Origin: Saccharina japonica
Taxonomy: Eukaryota > Sar > Phaeophyceae > Laminariales > Laminariaceae
DNA length: 64,000 bases
Assembly (NCBI GenBank): GCA_008828725.1
Contig: MEHQ01000660.1
Location: 656,804 to 720,803, forward strand
Direction of reading: 5' to 3'
A model generated the notes under the pieces. The model was not told the origin of the DNA. It searched no databases and saw only the letters and a list, made by a program, of their open reading frames with translations. Below are positions 46,504 to 55,960 of this stretch, piece after piece. The position numbers and the translations under genes are program-made. Numbering within the stretch: the first letter of the stretch is position 1; every line of letters begins with the position of its first letter.

Positions 46504-47822
46504 GTGAGTTGTTTAGAAACACCTTCCGTCGAAGATGATTTGCAACACTCGCTGCAATACTCCATCATTGGTGGGAATATGAGGGGCGTCAAGGCTGCTC
46601 TTGAAGCCGGAGCAGACCTCAACTGGCGCTCAGAGCCAACGACAACGCCCATCGCGGTTGCCATAACTTTTAATCGTACTGGTATCGTCAATTTGTTACT
46701 GGAGCAAGGGGCAGATCCCGACAAGCCTGTTACTGTCAAGGTTCGATACCCAATTTGGGGCTTCGCTGAACGAATACTCGGTGTACGGTCCCTGCACATA
46801 GCGGCCATGACAGGGAATGTCGAGATCGTTCGCTTGCTGCTGAAGCAACCCCGCAGCAATCCAAACGCCACCGACAGTCAAGGCTGCACCCCACTCCTGA
46901 GGATGTGCTTTGTTCCGGGCATCTGCGTGGAAGTGGTGCGGTTGCTGCTCGAGGCGGGTGCCGACCCAGCTGTGGCGAACGACACAGGTTGGATCCCTAT
47001 GCACATGGTAGCCCATTCCGATGGCATGGACGTGATCGACATGCTATACGCCAAAGCACCCGCCACGTTAAACCGCCGCAAATCGAGCGGCCCAACACCG
47101 CTCTGTGAGGCGTGCGCTGCAGGTAACGAGATGATGGTGTCCAAGCTGTTGTCGCTAGGAGCGACGGAGCCGATACGCTCGTACCAACCGACCTCGTGTC
47201 CGCTCCTATTAACGGTGGGACGTGGTTTCGACGGCGTCATCCGTGTCCTGATCAATGGAGGAGGGATTAAGGCGGTCGGAGGGCGGTCGGCCCTGAACAA
47301 TGCTTTAGCTGGTGCCGTTCACTTCCGCAAGGCGTCAATCCTCCGGCTGCTGCTCACGGCGGAAGGAAATTTAAGGCGGTCTGAGTTGGCCAACAGTATT
47401 ATCCAGGGCACGCCCCTACTTCACTTCAGTACTGCACATTACTATCCCGCCGCGGTGAACATCCTTCTCCATGCCGGGGCGGACGAGACAGCGCGTGACT
47501 CGTGTGGACGTGTCCCTGGAGACATGATCGGGACAGGTATCGGTCCGGAGCTCCAAACAGATCGGGAGACGGAAGTCGCCATTAGCAGGATGCTGCAGCG
47601 TGGCCCAGCGTACCGAGCTCGATCGTGGACGTGGCCCTCCGGCGAAGAAGCGGATGCGTGTGGTAGCGGTGATTGTGGCACTGCTGCTGATGCTGCTGAT
47701 GCTGCTGACGCGGTCCGCTCGTTTCCGCCAGGCGAGAACCTCGCCCCCATTATCGGTGTGCAAGTTATGAGGCCGAAAAAAGACAGGGGTAGCAGCAACT
47801 CCTTCGTCAGAATTATCGACAG
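46504..47822 (+). CDS. ankyrin-repeat protein, right-arm copy, main exon
   Basis: A single open frame of 440 codons. ANK repeats: PIAVAITFNRTGIVNLLLEQ (about 52-71), LHIAAMTGNVEIVRLLL, TPLLRMCFVPG...LLLEAGADP, MHMVAHSDGMDVIDMLY, TPLCEACAAGNEMMVSKLL, LLLTVGRGFDGVIRVLI, ILRLLLTAEG, AAVNILLHAGADETARD. Then come the family tail MLQRGPAYRARSWTWP and a Ser/Asp/Ala-rich linker. Known: ANK stacks mediate protein binding; no enzymatic domain is seen. The frame starts after a pyrimidine-rich tract and CAG at 46503 with GTG, not ATG. It is open back to 46432 without an ATG, and the first in-frame ATG is at 46579. An upstream coding exon is therefore likely. The 3' end AG/GTGAG (47822/47823) is read as a donor to the exon at 50343. 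The best-preserved copy besides the one at 58-59 kb. Confidence 0.85.
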
Positions 47823-50342
47823 GTGAGCGAGGACTGTATATCGTTTGACACGTAGTAATCCCCAAAACGTCGACGCTCGCTGATCGAGGTGTCGCACACC
47901 GCTTGCAAGTACGACTTTCGATGATAATGCTTTCGATATCACAGCTCTTTAAACGATTATTCCACTAGACTTGGTGTACGTTATGTACGGTATATGTATC
48001 AATCGCTAACCCACATACACATATATATACATGTATTCCGATGTAAAGTACTCCTAGGTGTTTCGTTTGTCGCTCTTTCGTTTTTTGCGTAACCCCGGTT
48101 TACCGATGACAGATTTTCTTTTTATCGCACGGTTAAAAAAACCCACGGTTACCGCCGCGGTATTGGACAGGAAGCCACAAACACATCCGGTTTGGTTGAT
48201 ATTTGATTTACAAGCCGGTTTACGGTTTTAAACTCAAACTGCGAGGTATTTTTCTTGCCATGGTTATATTCGCGGAACCGTACCACATATTCACCCGGGA
48301 GGTATCTACTATTAATAGTAGTACCGCTTCCTTATCCCTGAGGTAAACTTTAACATGGACACCTTTTTTTCCTTATATCGGAAACGTCTCTTCATTACGA
48401 GGAGCTCATAGTCTTCCACTGTATAAATAATCTGCCCGCTGTGTATTGTTTGTCAGCACTATGATGATCCCTCTTTCGCTAAATTAGTTTGTTACACCCT
48501 CTCATACCACGAACAACCTACTATTCTCCTTGCTTTTTATTATTTTATATACACACATATGCAACTGCGAGCGAATCCAAGCATGTGCCGGTCGGAACAA
48601 GCAGGAAGGGGTTTCTACTGTGTTTGGATAGCTGTACGTAGTCGGTTGCCACAAACCCGGGGTCTACAGAAGCGGATGACATTCAGCTAGCGGGTGGAGG
48701 CATGAGTAGTAGGTGGGGGGCATGTTTTTTTACATAATAGCTCGAGGTTGTTACGGTCGCCGGGCTGTTTTTGGTTGATTGCGATGGGGTCTCGAGGCCT
48801 TTGTTTCCACTTGTTTTTCCTTCGAACGCACACGGTTTTCTGCTAGTATGACGCTGCCTTGCCAGACATACCTCTCCACTACGAGTAAATAACAATATGT
48901 CTGCCGCTTTTGGGTGTTTAGGTATACCGCCGGTAGACTGGTATAAACTCACTGTTTTAGTTTTCTTTAGGGGAAAATCGCACTACCTCCTGCAGTGCGG
49001 ATTTGATTTGGGAGTTTCGTGCGCTGAGATGGGGTGCGGTGGTGTTCAGTCTGGAATTGGTACGGTGCTGCGGAAACCGGGGAAACCCAAACCATGCCAC
49101 ACTGCATCAATACCTGTACCGTGAGAGCAAACACCGTTTGAAAGGCCATTAATGCTTTTTCGATTTTTGACGGTGGAGGGGAGGTGTTCTGTGCGGTATT
49201 TGCTTTTTCCAGCCCTACGGTGCGGTACACCCCGGACTTTTTTGCTTTGTTTACATGAGGTCCGGCGCAATAGGGGGGGTTGCTTTTGGCTAAAACCTAC
49301 CTGGTATTGTACGCATCGGTTCAGCATGCCCGCACCGCCGCACACCGCACAGGAAGCAAAACAGCACCGTGAAACGCTTTGATTCGTATCGCCTATCCGG
49401 CCCAGCCCGAACCCTACTCCCAGCCCAAACCGCGACTAAAAAGCCCGGCCTCGGTGGTCACCGAGAAAGACGTCGGTGCCTTTGGCTATTAATAGTTCGC
49501 AGAAGCGTATATCTTGTTATGGTTTGGTGGTACCTGGTTACTGTCGGAACAAGAGGGGGGTTCAAATAATATTTGCTGTTTCCAAATGCTGCAGGGGTAC
49601 GTCGTGTGGGCTGCTGAGAAGGGCCGGGTCTCCACGCTCGACCCAGGGCCATCGTTGCGATACCGCCTGAGTGGTATGACGACCTTCGCAGCACGAGTGA
49701 AAGCTAGTCAGCAATTATTTGTTTGCAAGCCATATGTGATTCCGGCCATGGCGTGATGAACACCGAAAATCGCCAGATGGTCACAGGGCCATAGATTAAT
49801 TAGGTATGGAAAGCGGCTTACTAGTAGGTGTTATGCGACGTGCCGAGTTTGTCGCGTTCTCCGTGTCGAGCGTGACTCACGAAGTAAAGTAGTTTGGTCA
49901 GTTTCTCGTGCGCTCGTAGCACTGCCGTACGCGTTACCGGGGAGGGGGTATGGAGAGCTCTGCTTCGCGACCCAGGATCTGGGGAATAACTGGATGGAAA
50001 TAGGGCGAGGAGATGGCCGTAGATTGCACAAATACACTAAAACCATGTATTATAATTTTCAAGCAACACATGGTATGTAGCACACAGCGTGTTGATACTG
50101 GTGGGCAACCACCCATCCAGTACCCTCTGCAATACGTTCCGCAGTAGATGTTACATATGGTGCAGTTTATTGTGTCGCAGAGATGTGTGTACGGCTTCGA
50201 ATGTCATCGGGCGCGGTGTGATCGTTGTCGACTACTGTATGTATTGCCACCATTCACATCGTACAAACCAAGCGTACACAGTACAGCGAGACCAGCATCC
50301 GCAACTAACGCCCCCCCCCCCTCCAAACTACTCGCAAAACAG
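47823..50342 (+). other. proposed intron of the right-arm ANK gene
   Basis: GTGAG at 47823 and a C-rich tract with CAG at 50342 bound a 2.52-kb stretch without a supported gene. It includes the empty MITE site (TAGT, about 47850), a GTGCGGT-type block at about 48990-49380 and TGTCGCAG at 50173-50180. It pairs with 29797-32418 of the left arm. Confidence 0.5.
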
Positions 50343-50361
50343 GTATTGCGCGAAGGACTAG
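50343..50361 (+). CDS. terminal mini-exon of the right-arm ANK gene
   Basis: G TAT TGC GCG AAG GAC TAG after ACTCGCAAAACAG. Spliced to 47822 it gives ...RIID-R-YCAKD-stop, a protein of at least 445 residues from the GTG. The acceptor tract is a run of C rather than T. Sequence beyond the stop matches only the other arm. Confidence 0.62.
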
Positions 50362-50944
50362 ACATTACATTCCAGGGACGGGCAATACATATGGGGGGTC
50401 TGCTTCTTCTGCTACTGCTGCTGCTGCCCGTTTGCCTCCTTATGTAGAGCGGGCCTTGCATGTTCGGCACATAAAAGCAGCTAAACACGTGTGTTACTGC
50501 TGTTTGTCGAACATGGCGATTTAAGCTTCTCTAGGAACGGTATTGTGAATGGCTGTGAACGACTTCTGCCGGTGGGCGGAGGGTCGGCTGTGGAAAACAT
50601 GGATAAACCAGGTACCAAGACGAGTCGCATTTGGGTGGGATGCATCTATACTTCGTATATATTCAGTATATTGTAGCAGCACCTGGTCGATAAGGTGGTG
50701 CATAAGACACAGTTCGATAACGATCGAGGTTGAAGTCGCATCTATTTTTAGTGGATACACAATGAAACGATGTGCACTAGAGAGGAAAACCATACCGTAG
50801 AGTACACAGGTTTATTCTGGATGTAAGCGCCTGGAATGGGTTTGCATGGGAGGGCCACCTGGTGAACAGAGGAAAATGCATGCGAAGGGCGATCGAGGGA
50901 AGGAAAGACGGCTCATTGTATGCATCCAGCCACCGGCCGGAGCA

Positions 50945-51340
50945 GCAGGCAACAACACAGTAGGTTGTCCCTTTAGTCCTACTTCGGGGACAACATATTC
51001 TGATATATTTGGTTGTGTAAGGTCTACAGCAGTTCTAAAGGGCAAAAGGTGCGCGGGATATGTAGGGTGATCATGTGACTTTACGCGGGACCTAAATGTA
51101 AAAGTTTCGTATTTCCCTGCAACTCACATTCAATTACAACTCATATGTTTCAAGTACAAACCGTTCTGGGCAAGGTTCGAGTTTTTTTTTGTCGAAACAG
51201 CTTTCTTCCAGCCAGCAGCCTAGTCGCGCGGCTTTGGGGCTGTGTCAGCCCGCGCAAGAAATACCGGGATTGTGTCGATGGGGGGGTAGTGCGTGTGTGG
51301 TGGGTGGGGTGAGTGCACGGATCTACATTTTTGACTTTTT
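50945..51340. other. single-copy spacer
   Basis: Arm similarity has ended. No gene or repeat recognised. Confidence 0.4.
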
Positions 51341-51409
51341 CGTGGCGCGTGTTGCGACATGCCGCGACACGCCGGGTTTGCGCCACGGGTCCCCGCGGCG
51401 TATGTCGCG

Positions 51410-51760
51410 GCACGTTTCGCGACCTGTGTTGCGACAGGTGTCGCGGCGTGTCGCGGTGTGATGATTTTTCGTGTGTCGCGGGAAGCGTCGAGTTGCGTGT
51501 CGCAAGACGTATAGCGGCAGGTGTCGCGGTAAGTGTCGCGGCAGGTGTCGCGGCAGGTGTCGCGGCAAGTGTCGTGGTAAGTGTCGCGTCAAGTGTCGCG
51601 GCAAGTGTCGCGGTAAGTGTTGCGGTGAGTGTCGCGGCAGGTTTCACGGTAAGTGCCGCGGCAAGTGTCGCGGTAGGTGTCGCGGCAAGTGTCGCGGCAA
51701 GTGTCGCGGTAAGTGTCGCGGTAAGTGTCGCGGTAAGTGTCGCGGTAAGTCGCCGCGAGT
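51410..51760 (+). repeat. 12-bp minisatellite, unit GTCGCGGYAAGT
   Basis: Degenerate tandem units with a 12-bp period, most regular at 51500-51760. Eight units contain GTAAGT, the strong 5'-splice-site consensus, on the plus strand; others read GCAAGT, GTGAGT or GCAGGT. The ORFs here are repeat artefacts. An array of the same unit lies in the opposite orientation at 52690-52870. Confidence 0.9.
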
Positions 51761-51775
51761 GCAAACCAAGCATCG

Positions 51776-52388
51776 CGGCTAAGCCCGCGACCACACGTAT
51801 ACTCTAAAATCAAGTGTATTAATAATATCGCATATTACCAAAACCGGCTCGGTGGCATGTCTCGCGTCTGGTCCACTAGGATAGTTGGGATATGAAGGCA
51901 GTCGTTTCCTGGAGTTGCCGACTATCCGACTTACGGGGTCTCCATATCTCATCTGGAGGAAGGGTTGTTGAATGCAGGGTACATCTGTTCTTCTTTGGGC
52001 GCGGGGGAGAGGGGCTGATTTGGCTCGAATCGTTTGCCCGACTTAAGTCGGCAAGTCCTGCCGACTCAGAAACCGGACTCGGTATCCATCAGCTCAGCAG
52101 CAGCAGCAGCAGCAGATTGTAGCGCCTGTGGAAACCCCATGCATGACGCAATACTCCGAAATTGGTGATGGGATAGCATTCCCGTGGTCATGGGGTATGT
52201 TCTGCGTTAACCTCTTATTTTGCGGTCGGCGTTGTACACTAACATCAGTATAAGCGCAAGAGAAAGTAAAAAAATGATGAATATTTACATTCATTGTTGA
52301 TTTAGTGTGGTACAGAACGATTTTTTCGAAAGTATTTGGAGGCATTTTTATTATCTTGCATCAGTTGGAGCCAAACATACCAAACTTT
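51776..52388. other. spacer between the minisatellite arrays; (AGC)n at 52089-52116
   Basis: A short AGC/CAG microsatellite of about eight units lies near 52092-52116. No supported gene. Confidence 0.45.
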
Positions 52389-52588
52389 GGTCGTGGAACG
52401 TTCATCTTCATACGTTTCGTGCGGTTTGACATGAGGGTAGATACGGGTTTCGGCCACTTGGCCAACAAAAGTATAGATTCCGTAATTATTTCAAGTAGCT
52501 AAGGGAGAGCGACATCCAAACAACCGAAAAACGTAAATTCCCTCATGTCGAACCATACAAAAGGTGTGAAGATGGACGTTCCACTACC
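52389..52588. mobile_element. fold-back / MITE-like inverted repeat
   Basis: 52389-52455 (GGTCGTGGAACGTTC..., ending GTTTGACATGAGGG...TTTCGG) is an imperfect reverse complement of 52523-52588 (CCGAAAAACG...CCCTCATGTC...ACGTTCCACTACC), with a 67-bp spacer. A non-coding hairpin of about 200 bp. No target duplication was identified, and no second copy was noticed in the window. Confidence 0.6.
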
Positions 52589-52689
52589 AACGTTCAACTT
52601 TTACATACTACCTCGTACTGCTGTGGTTTATACGTGTACGTATACGAAGCGCAATTGGTTTGCTGCTGCTGCTATGCTGCTGCTGCTTC

Positions 52690-52870
52690 TGCCGCGACAC
52701 TTACCGCGACATTTACCGCGACACTTGCCGCGACACTTACCGCGACACTTACCGCGACACTTACCGCGACACTTGCCACGACACCTGCCGCCACACCTGC
52801 CGCGACACTTGCCGCGACACTTCCCACGACACTTCCCACGACACTCGCCGCGACACGCGCCGCAACATGT
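52690..52870 (-). repeat. 12-bp minisatellite, inverted relative to 51410-51760
   Basis: Tandem CGCGACACTTAC units, the reverse complement of the array 0.9 kb upstream. They degrade on the right into GCCGCGACAC/ATGTCGCGAC. The two arrays could pair as a long hairpin. Confidence 0.9.
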
Positions 52871-53813
52871 CGCCTAGGGCCGCGACGTGTCACGGCATGT
52901 CCCGACAGCTGCCGCGACATGTCGCGACACGTGCCGCGAAAAGTCATATAATGTACGTGAGTGGCAGGAAAATGAGTGGTTTGGTGGGTGGATGGGCGCA
53001 GAAGTAAGAGCCCCTCGCTTTTGCAATAATTACTGCCTAGTGACGCCCTCGGTGCGTGCCCCGTGATCCACGCGGAGGGATGGCCACGGCCAACTGGTTC
53101 ATGGGCACCCCGGGTGCTCGTCTGGGTACTCGTCACAGAAGGTAATCCAGTAGGTGCGGTTTGACTCATGCCGAGCGCCACTGTGTGAGGGCTGTCGCTT
53201 TTCGCTGGGTGCCGGATGGGCAACAACCTTTCTCAACCGGTTCGAAACCAATGTGTTGCTTGTGATGTTACACACCGGAAAGAGGCAAGGACGGACGGAC
53301 GGAAAGCATATATTTTTTTATGACAGAAGCCCCAGGTACACCCAGGGAACGTGGGCTTGAACTAGCGCAATATAATCGTTCGTCGAGTTGCTCAAATTAA
53401 CATTTGGAGGCCATGGATCGACTGTGATACCGAGCTTGTCGTATGACCAGCTCATAAAATACGGCACCACTCGTGACGTGGTCTTACTCCCTGGATACAA
53501 GCTGTTCAAGACAGATCGCTCTGGCGTTTCGCGTTACATAAAACATGACGGAAACGACATGGTCGCCGCGCTGAACTAGGGCGTGAGGCGTACTTCTAGA
53601 GACGACTAGAGTGCGACCAATTGAAGAAGCTTGGCGAGGTAGTTCGAAAGCCTCTTCAGTAGCGACAGTGTGTTGGCGAGACGCGGAAATGTCCAGTTAC
53701 CACATTGTTCGTTCTCCTCCACCCTCCCACCCAGCCTGTCTGTACCAAACGCCAACACCAACACAAATCGAAGTACACCGGCAACGGCCCGTCACATTTT
53801 GTCTACTTTAAGC
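52871..53813. other. no gene seen
   Basis: Short ORFs only, no repeat family recognised. Confidence 0.35.
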
Positions 53814-54048
53814 GACGAAGCATGTAACGGTAGAGGTGCATCACGTTTTGTCTGAGGTTGGTAACCTGAGGAGTTCTATACCTCACATAAAACCTAATTG
53901 TTTAGGAATATAAAAGGGCTAACCGATAAAATATCAAACGAACAAAATCACAACACTCCTACTGAAATTCCGACGTGTTTGAGTTAAGGAGACCCGTCAT
54001 ACAGAAGACAATCAGACAAAAGTACTCCCTGTATCGTAGCACGCCGTG
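53814..54048. mobile_element. MITE family I, degenerate copy
   Basis: GACGAAGCATGTAACGGTAG, CCTGAGGAGTTCTATACCTC, TAAAAGGGCTAACCGAT, CCGACGTGTTTGAG, TTAAGGAGACCCG and an end at CTGTATCGTAGCACGCCGTG. The palindrome-first order is complete but every block has substitutions. No clear target duplication. Confidence 0.65.
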
Positions 54049-54529
54049 TAATTACTTTGGAAGTTGAACTGGTAAAGGAGTCGACACCGAGTGGTGTTGG
54101 TGGCAAGGACATCACGAGACAGTCCGGGTTGCTGATATATTGATTGACCTCGAGCGACAATGCAAGGACACGTCCGACACTCACTTCGCGTGATTGTCAT
54201 CGTACTATCGCGGGCCCTCCTTTCACAGTGCGCCACACTTGTCAATAGTATGGTATCTACTGTACATCTGTGTCACAGAGCTTACAGGCGATACATGCAC
54301 CCATTCATACTTCGTATGTAGAAATACTACCCTTTCTATTGCTTGCAGGCGATACATACACCCATTCATATTTCTTATGTAGAAATACCTGTACCACCAT
54401 CGGGCACGCTTGTGGCGTGCCGGGCTTTGTCGACCCCAAACATGACGCTTTTCGCATAGTGTCACCACCCAACCCTGTGCACCTACAAGCTGAAAAACAA
54501 AACAAGCACAGGGACGAAATGGGTTTATG
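54049..54529. other. no gene; 50-bp direct repeat
   Basis: About 54287-54330 and 54346-54390 are direct repeats (GGCGATACATGCACCCATTC / GGCGATACATACACCCATTC, then TATGTAGAAATAC). Confidence 0.45.
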
Positions 54530-54875
54530 TTTTTTTTCCCCTATCCCATTTACTGTAATATCTCTGCACTTCTGTCTTTCCCCCTCCCTAGTCATAACTC
54601 AGATCCGGGGTCACGAAGTAGGCTCCTCTCCCTCCTCCCCCACTACGGTCCTTGCCTTGATTTGTATCGTGCAGAGGGTTCAGCTTTCCCAACGCTCGTC
54701 GATCTTCATCGATTTTTCCTAACTCACGCTCTCGCGCTTTCCGCTATTAATAGTCAAGATGTTGATTTTTCGATACAACAGACCTACGACCATGCACTCG
54801 GGGGGGCTCGAACTCACGATATTGACTCTAACATGCTTCGTGGTTACATGCTAGCCTACCGGGGCAACCGGGGTG
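54530..54875 (-). mobile_element. tRNA-derived SINE, copy B
   Basis: Same structure as 18640-18985. On the minus strand the head reads TTGCCCCGGTAGGCTAGC, with an A-box-like motif, then GAGTTCGAGCC, which fits the B-box consensus GWTCRANNC. The body and the CCCCGGATCTGAGTTATGAC module follow. The head occupies about 54797-54868. This is the best-preserved copy for the promoter boxes. Confidence 0.62.
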
Positions 54876-55197
54876 TGGGACTGATAGGCTGCAACTACTG
54901 TAGACAGGCAACATCATCGCCGACATCCACACATACCTTGGAAACAGACACAACGATTCGGTGTACTACAAAACTATGCTCCTGCATATCATCACGGAAG
55001 GTGTCGCCTTTGGTTTATCGGTCGTTTCTTGTTGCAACGTACACTGACAGTCGCGCTCTTGCAATACGTACCCAAACAATAGGCCTCCCACGCCTACGAC
55101 TAGAACGATTTCCAGATAAGAAGACACGGTAGGACGATGGAGATCACAGAAAAGGCAACCGGGTGCACACCGCAGTCGGACCGACCTAACTGGGATA

Positions 55198-55470
55198 ATG
55201 GGAGCCGGGAGGAACTCGGATGATTCAAACCACACCAACGTCTCGGAAGGACTCGACAAACAAACAATAAGCGAGGGCGAGCGGAGATATCAGGGAAACC
55301 ACGAAAAATATAACAATATTATACTTTCTGAAAAAGACGAACGTCTCGAGACGAACTATCTATACCACGAAACGGTGCCCGACTCACCGGAAGATTTGAC
55401 GACAGGAATGATAATGCAACCAAGCAAAGGACTTTTTGCGTTGCACAAAATACCAGTTCAACACCAATAA
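55198..55470 (+). other. 90-codon hydrophilic ORF, unsupported
   Basis: ATG-initiated and Glu/Asp/Asn-rich (ISEGERRYQGNHEKYNN, LSEKDERLETNYLYHETVPD). The composition is compatible with a protein, but there is no homologue, no second copy and no splice evidence. The A-rich plus strand could produce such an ORF by chance. Confidence 0.2.
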
Positions 55471-55849
55471 AAGACTCTCTACAACGCACGCATAGGTTAT
55501 GTACGTGTAAACCACGATTTGCTATACTCGGGGCTTGATAGTTCTTCGCTGTCCTCAGACTCACTGAAGCAGCTTAACCAGTGACGTGGGGTTCAATGCA
55601 GGAACGATTACACCCTGCAGGTGTCTTATCGTTCAAACCGTATGATATCCCCGACAACGTACATTTCAGCGTTCAACCCCTTCATTGGCACTATAGGTCT
55701 CCCGCGGCATCAACAGTCGCCGTGCACCGTCATACACCACCAAATTATCCCCACCGCAACGCATTCACGACGATTGACGAAAAACATCAAGCGTTTATTG
55801 TAGTGTCACTTGGTTGTGCGGCAGAGGCAAGATCCGGTTCCCCTTACGG

Positions 55850-55851
55850 TG

Positions 55852-55893
<42 letters not shown>

Positions 55894-55900
55894 CCCCGAC
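55850..55900. repeat. (CAG)n microsatellite downstream of the ANK terminal exon
   Basis: About 14 CAG/AGC units, on the minus strand about 45-100 bp beyond the YCAKD stop. Both arms of the inverted duplication have shorter CAG/CTG-rich runs at the corresponding place (about 29711-29725 and 50400-50430). Confidence 0.8.
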
Positions 55901-55941
55901 GTCGACGAGAAACGGCATTACCCGTCACTCACCAAAAACGG

Positions 55942-55960
55942 TTAGTCCTTCGCGCAATAC
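55942..55960 (-). CDS. terminal mini-exon of the 58-59 kb ANK gene
   Basis: On the minus strand, CTTCCATGGCAG is followed by G TAT TGC GCG AAG GAC TAA. Spliced to the exon ending at 58341 it gives ...VRVIG-R-YCAKD-stop. A TGTAGCAG motif lies 113 bp upstream (56073-56080). Confidence 0.62.

Larger units (their letters stand above)
41175..50944 (-). repeat. right arm of the large imperfect inverted duplication
   Basis: Reverse-complement counterpart of 29220-40042; the left-arm entry lists the landmarks. This arm keeps the open ANK frame, lacks the 2.3-kb insert and the MITE at 32141, and carries an extra partial MITE unit at 42351-42545. Confidence 0.9.

Noticed and set aside
50148..50447. 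ORF reading QVLREGLDITF with a poly-Leu tail, resembling a membrane-anchored protein
   Set aside because: VLREGL is an off-frame reading of the conserved YCAKD exon. The poly-Leu part comes from CTG-repeat DNA, and the left-arm equivalent has a stop in this frame. The YCAKD frame alone shows silent changes and a conserved stop.
29220..50944. Terminal inverted repeats of one giant transposon
   Set aside because: The spacer of 1.1 kb holds no transposase or other mobile-element gene, and no target duplication was seen at the outer ends. A duplication or fusion is simpler.
51410..51760. Possible CRISPR array
   Set aside because: The period is 12 bp with no spacers and the units are degenerate; there are no cas genes and the context is eukaryotic.
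51313..51807. Alternating Val/Ala/Ser or Cys/Arg/Gly ORFs over the minisatellites
   Set aside because: They follow from the 12-bp unit in each frame and have no non-repeat sequence to support a protein.
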